Shown: positions 26,121 through 35,534 of the stretch, in pieces
Numbering within the stretch: the first letter of the stretch is position 1
Layout: each line of letters starts with the position of its first letter
Assembly (NCBI GenBank): GCA_963926475.1
Contig: CAWUXE010000024.1
Coordinates: 1-59,938 of the forward strand
DNA length: 59,938 nucleotides
From: UBA2040 sp002384725
Lineage (GTDB): Bacteria > Bacteroidota > Bacteroidia > Flavobacteriales_D > Crocinitomicaceae
Direction of reading: 5' to 3'
Position numbers and translations under genes: made by a program
The notes under the pieces: generated by a model
Seen by the model: only the letters and a program-made list of their open reading frames with translations
Database searches by the model: none
Told to the model about the DNA's origin: nothing

Positions 26121-27626
26121 TTAAGCGTTCTCCGCCAACATTTTATCTCCAGCTTCGATTACATCTTGCAATCCACCTTTCAAGTTAAATGCTGCTTCTG
26201 GGTATTTGTCCAATTCACCATCCAAAATCATGTTGAATGCTTTGATTGTCTCTTGAATATCTACCAATACACCTTTCAATCCTGTAAACTGCTCAGCTAC
26301 GTGGAAAGGTTGAGAAAGGAAACGTTGAACACGACGCGCTCTGTGTACAATCATTTTATCTTCCTCAGAAAGCTCATCCATCCCCAAAATGGCGATGATA
26401 TCTTGCAATTCTTTATAACGTTGTAGTGTTAATTTCACACGTTGTGCACAATCATAGTGGCCTTGACCAACGATTTCCGCTGTCAAAATACGTGAAGTTG
26501 AATCCAAAGGATCAACCGCAGGATAAATTCCTAACTCGGCAATCTTGCGAGACAATACTGTTGTTGCATCCAAGTGAGCAAATGTGTTTGCTGGAGCTGG
26601 ATCGGTAAGGTCATCTGCAGGTACGTATACCGCTTGAACCGATGTAATTGAACCTCTTTTTGTTGAAGAGATACGTTCTTGCATGGCTCCCATCTCCGTT
26701 GCCAAAGTTGGTTGGTAACCTACAGCTGATGGCATACGTCCCAAAAGGGCAGATACTTCAGATCCTGCTTGTGTAAATCGGAAGATGTTATCAACGAAGA
26801 AAAGGATATCTTTTCCTTGTCCGTCACCTTCACCATCACGGTAATATTCTGCTAGCGTCAAACCAGACAAAGCCACGCGAGCGCGTGCTCCAGGAGGCTC
26901 ATTCATTTGTCCGAAAACGAATGTCGCTTTAGATTCTTTCATTGCTTCTACATCAATCTTAGAAAGATCCCATCCACCTTCTTCCATCGAGTGCATGAAT
27001 TCATCTCCATATTTGATAATTCCTGATTCCAACATCTCGCGAAGTAAATCGTTACCCTCACGAGTACGCTCACCTACACCAGCAAATACAGACAAACCAC
27101 CGTGTCCTTTTGCAATGTTGTTAATCAATTCTTGAATCAATACTGTTTTACCTACTCCGGCACCCCCGAAAAGACCAATTTTACCACCTTTTGCGTATGG
27201 CTCAATCAAATCAATTACTTTGATGCCCGTAAATAATACTTCTGTCGCTGTTGAAAGATCCTCAAACAATGGTGCCTCTCTGTGGATAGACATTCCGCCT
27301 TCGTTGCTTACTTCGTTGATTCCGTCAATTGCTTCACCAACAACGTTAAACAAACGTCCTTTGATTTTATCACCGGTTGGCATCATAATCGCACCACCCG
27401 TTGAAATCACTTCCATACCACGTGTAAAACCATCCGTTGCATCCATTGAGATAGCACGTATGTTGTTTTCACCAACGTGAGATTGAACTTCCAAAACTAC
27501 TTTGGTCCCGTCTACTTTAATTACATATAAAGCATCGAAAATATTTGGTAAAGCCATTCCCTTCTCGTAGCTAACATCTACAACTGGACCGATTACCTGA
27601 GCTATTTTTCCTTTAATATCTGACAT
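26121..27626 (-). CDS. atpD: F1F0 ATP synthase beta subunit
   Basis: 501 aa, catalytic subunit of the F1 head. P-loop GLFGGAGVGKTVLI (about 150-160), catalytic loop VFAGVGERTREGNDL, Walker B ILFFVDNIFRFTQAGSEVSALLGR, ALSGLTLAEYYRD and DPAPANTFAHLDATTVLSR are all present. It starts a two-gene atpD-atpC operon, separate from the rest of the ATP synthase genes, with a clear promoter upstream. Confidence 0.98.
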   Translation of the reverse strand: MSDIKGKIAQVIGPVVDVSYEKGMALPNIFDALYVIKVDGTKVVLEVQSHVGENNIRAISMDATDGFTRGMEVISTGGAIMMPTGDKIKGRLFNVVGEAIDGINEVSNEGGMSIHREAPLFEDLSTATEVLFTGIKVIDLIEPYAKGGKIGLFGGAGVGKTVLIQELINNIAKGHGGLSVFAGVGERTREGNDLLREMLESGIIKYGDEFMHSMEEGGWDLSKIDVEAMKESKATFVFGQMNEPPGARARVALSGLTLAEYYRDGEGDGQGKDILFFVDNIFRFTQAGSEVSALLGRMPSAVGYQPTLATEMGAMQERISSTKRGSITSVQAVYVPADDLTDPAPANTFAHLDATTVLSRKIAELGIYPAVDPLDSTSRILTAEIVGQGHYDCAQRVKLTLQRYKELQDIIAILGMDELSEEDKMIVHRARRVQRFLSQPFHVAEQFTGLKGVLVDIQETIKAFNMILDGELDKYPEAAFNLKGGLQDVIEAGDKMLAENA

Positions 27627-27663
27627 GAAGTGTCGTTTTAGTATTATATTCTAAATTTGGGCG

Positions 27664-27692
27664 CAAAGATAGGTAATTAATCATGAAAACAA
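27664..27692 (-). promoter_or_regulatory. promoter of atpDC
   Basis: Minus-strand TTG (complement of 27690-27692), 18-bp spacer, TATCTTTG (complement of 27664-27671). Good match to the Bacteroidota promoter; leaves a leader of about 30 nt. Confidence 0.65.
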
Positions 27693-27759
27693 TAAAATTA
27701 AAAGGGGGAAAATTTGCGAAAGTTTTCAACGGTCGTCAAAATGAATTAACAAGTCGGTT

Positions 27760-28983
27760 TTAATCCTTTTTTTGAAGCATATTATCGCCTCTCAAAAGAT
27801 ACTTCGCGGGTAAATAAGAAGCTAAAATCGAAATAATACTCACCAAAGTAATGATCAAGAAACCATCTTCAAATGAAATGCGCATCGGGAAAGGTTCATC
27901 AGCCGAGTTTGGTATTGTTAGCAACTTGCCATAAATCTGAGACAAACAAACTCCATAGCCCAAAACGAGTCCAATTAAAATTCCTTTGAAGGAAATCAAC
28001 AATCCTTCGGAAAATAATATTTTAAAGATAAATGACTTGTCTGCTCCGATAGCTCGAAGTGTTCCGAGGTTTTCTTTTTTCTCTATAAACATCATAGTCA
28101 ATGCTGCGACCAACGTAAATGCTGCGATTATAAAAACAAACAATAAAATAATAATGACGATGACTTTTTCGGATTGGCTCGTTTTATAAATCAACTCGTT
28201 TTTTTCGTAATTGGTTTTGACTTCGAAATCAGCACCTAACTTTGCTTTTAAATCTTGCTTAACGTCTTCATTGTCGTAGCCGTTTTTTACATCGATAAAA
28301 ACCACGCTAAATTCAAATTCGTACGAAAGGAGTTCCTGAGCAAAGTTCAAGGGAACCAGAATGAACTCCGCATTTACTTCGCGATTGTAATTCATTCTTC
28401 CTGCAATTTCAATTCGACTGATAGCAAAAGGGCTTTTACCCAATCGGATTCTCATGTCTCGTTTCGGTGAAAAAATAGAAATTTTTTCATATCCGACCGA
28501 CGGTATAAAGCCTTCTAACTTGTCCAACAAAGTCGCGCCTATTATAGCCGCATCTTTTCCATCTACTGTGAGAGCTGGATAACCGTCGACCATGTGTTCG
28601 TATACCTTCGCAACATCAAAAAAATTGGCGTCTACACCTATTAAATTGGCGTTCACCCATTTTTTTTCGTGCTTCAAAACAACAACCTCTTCCAATCCCA
28701 AAGAGGTAGTTTTCACTCCTGAGACTGATTCAATGTCTTTTACATTAATTTGATTTTCGTAGAATGTTTTGCCTTTGGCGTTTCGAATGGTGATATCTGA
28801 ATCGAAATCGGAATATAGTTTTTCAACCATTTCTTCAATCCCGTTGAAAGCAGACAGTAAAATAACCAATGCGGCTGTGGTGACCGTAATTCCAACTACC
28901 GAAACACGCGTTATCCAATGAATGGCATTTTTCTTCTTTTTCGAAGAAAGATATCTCCGCGCTATGTAATAAGGAACTTTAAT
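27760..28983 (-). CDS. LolC/LolE-type ABC transporter permease (FtsX/MacB-like), apparent ATT start
   Basis: 407 aa from an ATT at 28983. Four membrane helices: one near the N-terminus (VSVVGITVTTAALVILLSAFNG) and three at the end, with a large periplasmic domain between, as in permeases that extract lipoproteins from the inner membrane. The conserved family opening (FIA-RRYL-KK...NAI...) is clearly encoded as KVPYYIARRYLSSKKKKNAIHWITR, but the first ATG, GTG or TTG in frame is the TTG at 28869, inside helix 1. The frame closes at the rbfA TAA (28992-28990), 6 nt before the ATT, so ATT is the only sensible start, unless there is a sequencing error. No ATPase partner gene is adjacent. Confidence 0.85.
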   Translation of the reverse strand: MKVPYYIARRYLSSKKKKNAIHWITRVSVVGITVTTAALVILLSAFNGIEEMVEKLYSDFDSDITIRNAKGKTFYENQINVKDIESVSGVKTTSLGLEEVVVLKHEKKWVNANLIGVDANFFDVAKVYEHMVDGYPALTVDGKDAAIIGATLLDKLEGFIPSVGYEKISIFSPKRDMRIRLGKSPFAISRIEIAGRMNYNREVNAEFILVPLNFAQELLSYEFEFSVVFIDVKNGYDNEDVKQDLKAKLGADFEVKTNYEKNELIYKTSQSEKVIVIIILLFVFIIAAFTLVAALTMMFIEKKENLGTLRAIGADKSFIFKILFSEGLLISFKGILIGLVLGYGVCLSQIYGKLLTIPNSADEPFPMRISFEDGFLIITLVSIISILASYLPAKYLLRGDNMLQKKD

Positions 28984-28989
28984 GTTTTC

Positions 28990-29325
28990 TTATTTTTTCA
29001 ATAATTCCTCGATGTTTTGTGCGTAATCCAATGAATCATCGATGAAAAAAGCCAATTGGGGTAACTTTTTCATGTTCTTCAATCGTTTGCCCACTTCCCC
29101 GCGGATTTTACCTTTGTTCGCTATAACATTTTCAAGAACTTCTTTTGGGTTGGGCCCAGCAAAAATACTTAAGTAACAGCGCGCCAGTGAAAGGTCAGAA
29201 GTTATTCGAACAGTGGATACACTAACCATTGCTCCCAAACAAATTTCACTTGCGTTTCTTTGAAAAACGGTCGCCAATTCCTGTTGGATTCCTGCTTCTA
29301 TTTTACTTTGTCGTATTGAACTCAT
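28990..29325 (-). CDS. rbfA: 30S ribosome-binding factor A
   Basis: 111 aa, typical length. RbfA binds 16S rRNA during 30S maturation and cold adaptation. Visible: SSIRQSKIEAGIQQELATVFQR at the N-terminus, VSVSTVRITSDLSLARCYLSIF (KH-fold core) and LPQLAFFIDDSLDYAQNIEELLKK at the end. Its TACTTTTG -7 element sits 4 bases before the ATG, so the mRNA may be leaderless. Followed by the LolC/E-type gene with 6 nt before its ATT codon, indicating co-transcription. Confidence 0.93.
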   Translation of the reverse strand: MSSIRQSKIEAGIQQELATVFQRNASEICLGAMVSVSTVRITSDLSLARCYLSIFAGPNPKEVLENVIANKGKIRGEVGKRLKNMKKLPQLAFFIDDSLDYAQNIEELLKK

Positions 29326-29329
29326 GGTG

Positions 29330-29337
29330 CAAAAGTA
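29330..29337 (-). promoter_or_regulatory. -7 element of rbfA
   Basis: TACTTTTG on the minus strand with 4 bases between its last G and the ATG. No TTG at -33 is visible. Paired with the divergent element at 29380-29387. Confidence 0.5.
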
Positions 29338-29379
29338 AGAAATGTTAGGTCGACCTCATCGCATAGAATGACAAAATCA

Positions 29380-29387
29380 TATCTTTG
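29380..29387 (+). promoter_or_regulatory. -7 element of the ABC exporter gene
   Basis: TATCTTTG with 6 bases before the ATG at 29394; transcript nearly leaderless. A 10-bp palindrome AGGTCGACCT at 29347-29356 lies between this and the divergent rbfA promoter. Confidence 0.5.
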
Positions 29388-29393
29388 TCGAGA

Positions 29394-31238
29394 ATGAAAA
29401 ATTTCTTTGAGCTTTATCGATATACGTTCAAGTATAAATTATTGGCGATTTTGACCATCGTTTTTAACTTGCTTTACGTGATTTTCAACCTTATTTCTTT
29501 TGCTCTTTTTATTCCGTTTTTGCAGTTAATATTTAATCCTGAGCAGGACGTTGTCATTCCTTCAAAACCCATTTATGATGGCGGTTTTGTCGATTTTTTC
29601 AGCTATTGCACAGATTATTACAACTATTTCATGGAGTCGATGGTGGCATCTGATCCAAAGAAAGCTTTGCTCTTTGTCTGTATTTCAGTCTTCGTTGCGT
29701 TTTTCTTGAAAAACTTGAGCCGTTACGGTGCCATTTGGCATCAATCACAATTGCGGATGGCAACCGTGCGAGATGTGCGAAATGCCATGTATTCTAAAAT
29801 CTTACGTTTGCCGCTGTCATATTACACCGATGAACGTAAAGGTGATTTGGTTTCGAGAGTTAATAATGACGTTGGACAAATTGAAATTGGTGTCATAGCA
29901 ATTTTGGAATTAGTCTTCCGTGAACCGATTGCCATTCTACTGCACATCGCTTTGCTTATTTATTGGAGTCCGCAATTGACTCTAATCTCTTTTGTGCTCC
30001 TTCCCATTTCTGCCTTGGTCATTTCTCGAATAGGAAAAAGTCTCAAGAGAACGGCGAAACAAGAAATGGAAGAATTCGGTGCTATGAATTCGCATTTGGA
30101 TGAAACGTTAGGCGGAGTTCGCATCATCAAAGCCTTTAACGCGGCGAAACAAGTCCGAGGAAATTTTGAAAAAACGAATTTACGTCACCAACAATTCACC
30201 ACTAAAACTTTTCGTAAACGAGATCTTTCTTCGCCTTTGAACGAGACTCTTGGTGCAGCCATAATGCTTTGCATCGCTTGGTTTGGCGGGAAAATGATTT
30301 TGGATTCTTCTGTCGGGAACGTTTTGACTGGGGAAGAATTTATCGGGTTTATCATTGTCTTTTCTCAATTACTTCGTCCTATTCAAGGAGTGGCAAGCTC
30401 GATTGCATATATCCAAAAATCATCTATTTCTCAAGACCGAATCAACGATATATTAAACAGTGACGAGAAGATATTTGAAGCTGAGAACCCACAAGCGCTA
30501 GACGAAATAAAAACTGGGGTGTCTTTGGAAAACGTAACGTTCAAATATAAAGATGTTGACGTAATTAAGGATGTAAGTTTTGAAATACCTAAAGGAAAGA
30601 AAATCGCCTTGGTTGGAGAATCGGGTTCTGGAAAGTCGACTTTGGCCGATTTAGTGGCTCGTTTTTATGACATTAAAAGTGGCGAAATTTCGTATGATGG
30701 AATTCCAGTTGATCAATTGAAAACGGATGACTTGAGAAAACACATTGGAATTGTTTCTCAAGAATCTATCTTGTTCAATGACACCGTTGCCAACAACATT
30801 GCATTTGGAATGGAGAATCCGAAGCGAGAAGATGTTATCTCTGCTGCTAAAATTGCGAATGCGCATGAATTTATTTCGCAATTAGATAATGGCTACGATA
30901 CCAATATTGGTGAACAGGGCAATAAACTGTCGGGTGGACAAAAACAACGTGTCAGCATAGCTAGAGCTATTTTTAAAAATCCAAGTTTATTGATTTTGGA
31001 TGAGGCAACTTCTGCACTTGATACCGAATCGGAAGTATTGGTTCAGGAAGCGCTCGAACATTTGTTGGACGGGAGAACTTCTTTGGTCATTGCACATCGT
31101 TTGAGCACGATTCGAAATGCGGATAATATTATCGTTTTGTCAAAAGGAAAAATTGCGGAGACAGGAACGCACGACGAATTAATGCAACTGAAAGGAATTT
31201 ATTACAAACTGTCTTCGATGCAGGGAATAAATGACTAA
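29394..31238 (+). CDS. MsbA-like ABC exporter (fused permease and ATPase)
   Basis: 614 aa half-transporter. Six transmembrane helices in residues about 15-330, then an ATPase: Walker A GESGSGKSTLADLV, Q-loop SQESILFND, signature LSGGQKQRVSIARAI, Walker B LLILDEATSALD and switch His in IAHRLSTIRNAD. Closest in architecture to lipid A flippases MsbA and multidrug exporters. I start at the ATG at 29394; the frame is open to a TTG at 29385. Ends 4 bp inside the convergent M23 peptidase gene. Confidence 0.92.
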   Translation: MKNFFELYRYTFKYKLLAILTIVFNLLYVIFNLISFALFIPFLQLIFNPEQDVVIPSKPIYDGGFVDFFSYCTDYYNYFMESMVASDPKKALLFVCISVFVAFFLKNLSRYGAIWHQSQLRMATVRDVRNAMYSKILRLPLSYYTDERKGDLVSRVNNDVGQIEIGVIAILELVFREPIAILLHIALLIYWSPQLTLISFVLLPISALVISRIGKSLKRTAKQEMEEFGAMNSHLDETLGGVRIIKAFNAAKQVRGNFEKTNLRHQQFTTKTFRKRDLSSPLNETLGAAIMLCIAWFGGKMILDSSVGNVLTGEEFIGFIIVFSQLLRPIQGVASSIAYIQKSSISQDRINDILNSDEKIFEAENPQALDEIKTGVSLENVTFKYKDVDVIKDVSFEIPKGKKIALVGESGSGKSTLADLVARFYDIKSGEISYDGIPVDQLKTDDLRKHIGIVSQESILFNDTVANNIAFGMENPKREDVISAAKIANAHEFISQLDNGYDTNIGEQGNKLSGGQKQRVSIARAIFKNPSLLILDEATSALDTESEVLVQEALEHLLDGRTSLVIAHRLSTIRNADNIIVLSKGKIAETGTHDELMQLKGIYYKLSSMQGIND

Positions 31239-32080
31239 AATGTCATGAAGGTTTCTGGATCAACTGGTCGTTGCTCAAACCACAACTCAAAATGCAAATG
31301 CGGACCGGTGCTATTTTCGCCTGTGTTTCCAACTATAGCAATCGGGTCTCCTAACTGAATTCTTTGACCCATTTTTTTTAAGTTCACCTTGTTGTGTTTG
31401 TAGAGAGATAAATAGCTGCCACCATGATCAATGATGATAAAATTTCCATCATTTTTAGTGTATCCGGAATAGATAATTATTCCATCCATACAAGCTTTGA
31501 CACTTGCTTCTTTCTTACAAACAATGTCGACTGCTGGATGCCGGTCCAATGAGAATTTTTCAGAAATCTCACCTCGAACTGGTGCCTCAAAAAGTAAGTT
31601 CTTGGTTGATTCGGTCTTCTTCTTAACGGTCCGCATATCGTCTTTCACTTTTCTCGCTAGCTTTCCTTCATCTTTGGTCGTAGCCACATTGACATTTGTC
31701 AAATTGACATTCTCCATGTTCTTTGGACGGCTTGAAATAGAATCTGGCGAAATTTTGCCCAACATCACATTTTGTAAGTTTAGTATGAAATTATCTTGAA
31801 CTTCAAACTCCGAAGTCAGTTCGCGAACCCGAATCTCCATGGCTTCTAATCGTTGCCTTTCGATGCTCACATCTTCCGTTCGAAACCAACTTCTCGTTGG
31901 GCCATAAAACAGAAATACGAACAACAGAATGCCAAACAGAATGAGAACCAAGGTAATCAATGAAATAAGCTGAAATCGGCTGGATACAAAGGACCAATTT
32001 TCATCAAAAGTTTCAGGATTACTCGACGAGATTCGAATATCCTCTTGTAATTGATTTATCTTTTTCTTAAAAAATCCCAC
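31235..32080 (-). CDS. M23 family metallopeptidase (LytM-like)
   Basis: 281 aa from a GTG at 32080. One transmembrane helix at about 35-55 (LISLITLVLILFGILLFVFLF), a coiled-coil segment at about 70-110, a Lys-rich linker, then the peptidase domain. All zinc ligands are present: His and Asp in DRHPAVDIV and His in GPHLHFELW, so it can cleave peptidoglycan cross-links. Anchored in the inner membrane with the catalytic part in the periplasm. A TATTTTTG element lies upstream. Confidence 0.9.
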   Translation of the reverse strand: MGFFKKKINQLQEDIRISSSNPETFDENWSFVSSRFQLISLITLVLILFGILLFVFLFYGPTRSWFRTEDVSIERQRLEAMEIRVRELTSEFEVQDNFILNLQNVMLGKISPDSISSRPKNMENVNLTNVNVATTKDEGKLARKVKDDMRTVKKKTESTKNLLFEAPVRGEISEKFSLDRHPAVDIVCKKEASVKACMDGIIIYSGYTKNDGNFIIIDHGGSYLSLYKHNKVNLKKMGQRIQLGDPIAIVGNTGENSTGPHLHFELWFEQRPVDPETFMTF

Positions 32081-32094
32081 GTGTGTTGTTTCTA

Positions 32095-32102
32095 CAAAAA
32101 TA
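32095..32102 (-). promoter_or_regulatory. -7 element of the M23 peptidase gene
   Basis: TATTTTTG on the minus strand, 14 bases from the GTG start. -33 element not clear. Confidence 0.45.
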
Positions 32103-32215
32103 ATCTTTCAGGGTGAAAACGATAGAATAGATGTTAAATTTACAAGAATTAGCACGTTTATTGCAGGAAAGTAATCAACCATTTTGAATTTTAGGCGTTA
32201 TACTTAAAAGAAAAC

Positions 32216-34609
32216 TTGATTAACAGAATATTACATATTGCCCTTTTGATACTTCCTTTTGGCCTTTTCGGCCAATTGACGACTAGTACTGCCGCAACTC
32301 CGGCACAATTGGTGCAAAATATTCTTTTGGGACCAGGAGTAACCGTTTCTAATGTTCAATACACTGGAGCTGGAGGATCAATAGGCCAGTTTACCGCTGC
32401 AGGAACTAATCTCGGGATCAATAGTGGAATTATTTTAACCACTGGCACTGTATTGAATACCGGCCAAGGTCCGCATGGTCCCAATAATAAATCAAATGCA
32501 GGTATTAATAACGGTGCGCCAGGCAACCCTATTTTCAACAATGTTTTACCTGGCGTTGCAACATACAATGCTTCCATTCTAGAATTTGATTTTGTCCCTT
32601 ACTCTGATACAGTACGCTTTAAATATGTCTTTGCCTCAGAAGAATATCCAGAATACGTAAATCAGCCGTTTAACGATGTTTTTGGTTTCTTTATATCCGG
32701 ACCTGGAATCGCAGGATTACTGAATATAGCTAAGGTTCCAGGGTCTGGAGCTGTTATTTCGATCAATTCGGTGAACAACGGACCTGCAAACGTTGGCCCA
32801 TGCACCAATTGTGCGTTCTATGTAAACAATGGGAATGGTAGCAATGCACCTTTTAATTCTTCGTCAAACTATTTACAATATGATGGTTATACAAAGGTAC
32901 TCGAGGCCGTTTCTCAGGTCCAATGCGGACAAACATACCATTTAAGAATTGCTATTGCTGACGTTGCTGATGAAATTTTCGATTCAGGGATTTTTCTTCA
33001 AGCGAATAGTTTGAGTTCAAAAACGCCAGTCGATATTACCTATACCCTATCCAATCAAGCTTTTGCCGATCCGAATGTTATGGCGGAAGGATGTGTTACG
33101 GCGACTGTCAACCTTTCTCGTCAAGGGAATATTAGCGGAGCATTAACTATTCCTTTATCGGTTACCGGAACTGCAACTGCAGGTGTAGATTATTCGCCAA
33201 TCCCTCCCAGCGTTACTTTTCCTCCGAACCAGAGCACTACGTCATTTACATTTTCAGCCTTAGGAGATGGATTAGTTGAAGGTCTTGAAACTTTGATTCT
33301 TGAATTTTTAATGACAGATCCATGTGGGAATCAAACTCCTATCATTTTGAATTTAGGAATTAACGACATTGAACCTGTTGCCATAGTCTTGAATGACACG
33401 ACAGTTCTATGCTCTGGTAACGAAATAAATATTCCTTCATTCCCCTCTGGCGGAGCAGGACCGTACACTTATAATTGGAGCACGGGCGCAACGACGGATA
33501 ATATTACCGTTAGCCCAACCGCTACTACGACCTATTCTTTGACTATCACTGACAATTGTTTATTGCAATCTGCAACAGCGAATGTAACAGTGACGGTTCC
33601 TGTTTATCCTCCAATTGCTCTTAGTGTCACCCCCGATATTACGAAGATTTGTCCTTATTTAAAGGACACTCTAACTGTTTCTGCCACGGGTGGAACAGGT
33701 GTGTATACCTATCAATGGTCGGAGGTTGGTGGACCTGTCGTTACGAATAGTTCTATTGCCTACATTACACCGAGTAAAACCACCAATTATAAAATCGTGG
33801 TTACTGACCAATGTGGAAATCAAGGAACAGGAAACGTTTTATACACGATAACGAGTCCTCCGCTTTTGTTGGATATGTCTGACCCAGAATTGATTTGTCC
33901 CGGTGATCCTGTAACTGTTTCTGTCACTGCTTCTGGCGGTTGGGGAGCATATTATTACGTGTGGACACCAACTGGTAATACATCCCCGAGCATGATCGTA
34001 AATCCAACAAGTACAACGACTTATGTTGTTTCTGTTTCGGATGATTGTCAAACCTTTACGGTTGAGGATAATGTTACGATAACAGTACAAAAACCAGATG
34101 CACAGTTCATCGTTTCAAGTGGTTTGGTGGTAGAAGATGTACCGGTTACTTTTCAAAATTTGACAGTCAATGGTGTATCTTATTTCTGGGATTTAGGAAA
34201 TGGAACGACATCTAATTTGGTTCATCCTAACGCAACCTATCCTGAGCCAGGTCTGTACGAGATTTTGCTTATTGCAACAGACATGAACGGTTGTATAGAC
34301 TCAACCAAAAAAGGGATTTACATTAAAGAAGAAACGTATTTGTATGTGCCCAACGCCTTCACTCCGGATGGAGATCGATTCAATAATACATTTAAGGCAG
34401 AAGCAATTGGTATGATCAATTTCAACGTGAAAATTTTCAATCGTTGGGGACAAATCATTTTTGAGTCAGAGGATCCTAAGTTTGAATGGGATGGGACAAT
34501 AAATAAAAGCACCAAAGTTCCAGATGGCGTCTATACCTATATGATAACATACAGTACACTTTACGAAATCAACTCTCGTAAAATGGGTCATGTCAATGTG
34601 CTCAGGTGA
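32216..34609 (+). CDS. T9SS type B secreted protein with choice-of-anchor L, Calx-beta, PKD and CHU_C domains
   Basis: 797 aa, starting at a TTG (no ATG in frame before it; the signal peptide LHIALLILPFGLFGQ begins right there). Order of parts: a choice-of-anchor L domain (about 20-265, with SGIILTTGTVLNTGQGP), a Calx-beta-like repeat (about 290-385, GVDYSPIPPSVTFPPNQS), three Ig-like repeats each ending with a TTTYSLTITDNC-type motif (to about 630), a PKD domain (YFWDLGNG at about 650) and a CHU_C sorting domain (about 715-797, VPNAFTPDGDRFNNTF and IFNRWGQIIFES). It is exported through T9SS and left on the surface or released; a role in adhesion is inferred. Confidence 0.88.
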   Translation: MINRILHIALLILPFGLFGQLTTSTAATPAQLVQNILLGPGVTVSNVQYTGAGGSIGQFTAAGTNLGINSGIILTTGTVLNTGQGPHGPNNKSNAGINNGAPGNPIFNNVLPGVATYNASILEFDFVPYSDTVRFKYVFASEEYPEYVNQPFNDVFGFFISGPGIAGLLNIAKVPGSGAVISINSVNNGPANVGPCTNCAFYVNNGNGSNAPFNSSSNYLQYDGYTKVLEAVSQVQCGQTYHLRIAIADVADEIFDSGIFLQANSLSSKTPVDITYTLSNQAFADPNVMAEGCVTATVNLSRQGNISGALTIPLSVTGTATAGVDYSPIPPSVTFPPNQSTTSFTFSALGDGLVEGLETLILEFLMTDPCGNQTPIILNLGINDIEPVAIVLNDTTVLCSGNEINIPSFPSGGAGPYTYNWSTGATTDNITVSPTATTTYSLTITDNCLLQSATANVTVTVPVYPPIALSVTPDITKICPYLKDTLTVSATGGTGVYTYQWSEVGGPVVTNSSIAYITPSKTTNYKIVVTDQCGNQGTGNVLYTITSPPLLLDMSDPELICPGDPVTVSVTASGGWGAYYYVWTPTGNTSPSMIVNPTSTTTYVVSVSDDCQTFTVEDNVTITVQKPDAQFIVSSGLVVEDVPVTFQNLTVNGVSYFWDLGNGTTSNLVHPNATYPEPGLYEILLIATDMNGCIDSTKKGIYIKEETYLYVPNAFTPDGDRFNNTFKAEAIGMINFNVKIFNRWGQIIFESEDPKFEWDGTINKSTKVPDGVYTYMITYSTLYEINSRKMGHVNVLR

Positions 34610-34611
34610 TG

Positions 34612-35400
34612 TTATAGAGATTTCGTTCTACCTCCGTCTACCGGAATATTAATCCCATTTACATATGAACTCATTGGAGAAGCCAAGAAAAGGATAGCCT
34701 GGGCTATTTCTTCTGGCTCAGCGATTCGTTGCATTGGAGATTCGCTTGCCATAGTCTGAAAGATAGAATCAACTGAGTCTTGCGTCAAATGAGATTTGTT
34801 TTCGGCAATTCCTTTTAATCTTTCTGTATTGGTTGCACCTGGCAGTACGTTGTTTACCGCTATGTTAAACGGTCCAAGCTCATTGGCTAATGTTTTACTC
34901 CAATTACCAACGGCCCCACGTATAGTGTTTGACACACCGAGTTGAGGTAAAGGTTGTTTAACCGAAGTAGAAATAACATTGATAATTTTTCCAAATCTCT
35001 TCTCTTTCATTTTCGGCAACAAAGCTTGTACAAGTATATGATTACAAATCAGATGTTGGTTAAAAGCAGCAATAAACTCTTCTACTGGAGCAGAGGCGAT
35101 TGCTCCCCCTTTTGGTCCTCCTGTATTGTTTACAAGAATATCCGCATGATTTCCATCTCTCACCCAACCTGAAATAACTGATTTCAATTGATTAGGTTGG
35201 TTAAAATCGGCCACTAAATATTGATGTTTTTGACTACTTGGTGTGGGTAGTTCAGTTGCAACAGTCTTTAATTTCTCTTCGTTTCTCGCTAAAAGGACGA
35301 TTGTTGCGCCGCATTCTGCCATTGCCAGAGCTGCTGCTTTACCTATTCCTTGTGTGCTTCCAGAGACCAACGCTACTTTACCTGTCAAATCAATTTTCAT
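34612..35400 (-). CDS. SDR family oxidoreductase with atypical active site
   Basis: 262 aa Rossmann enzyme. The cofactor motif SGSTQGIGKAAALA and the NAG-type strand VNNTGGPKGG are present. Where classical SDRs have Ser...YxxxK, this protein reads ISTSVKQPLPQLGVSNTIRGAVGN: the Ser is kept, but Tyr is missing and Lys is replaced by Arg. This matches a known BKR-like SDR subgroup that lacks a perfect tetrad. Substrate unknown. It is divergent from 3-hydroxyanthranilate dioxygenase with 134 bp between; SDRs are often found with kynurenine-pathway genes in flavobacteria, so a role there is possible. Confidence 0.85.
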   Translation of the reverse strand: MKIDLTGKVALVSGSTQGIGKAAALAMAECGATIVLLARNEEKLKTVATELPTPSSQKHQYLVADFNQPNQLKSVISGWVRDGNHADILVNNTGGPKGGAIASAPVEEFIAAFNQHLICNHILVQALLPKMKEKRFGKIINVISTSVKQPLPQLGVSNTIRGAVGNWSKTLANELGPFNIAVNNVLPGATNTERLKGIAENKSHLTQDSVDSIFQTMASESPMQRIAEPEEIAQAILFLASPMSSYVNGINIPVDGGRTKSL

Positions 35401-35534
35401 AATCTTAATTTTTCACGGTGAAGATAAATAAAAAAGGAAGTTTCTAGATTGTAATTTTTTAAAATCTTCAGAATCGGCCTTATCCCTTTTTAAACTGCTT
35501 TTTTGTTTTTAACTTTATCAAAAATAGAAAAGTT

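Noticed and set aside
33400..34100. Recurrent TTT-rich motifs in the 32-34 kb protein as DNA repeats or CRISPR
   Set aside because: They are diverged Ig-like protein repeats, with no constant spacer length or nucleotide identity.
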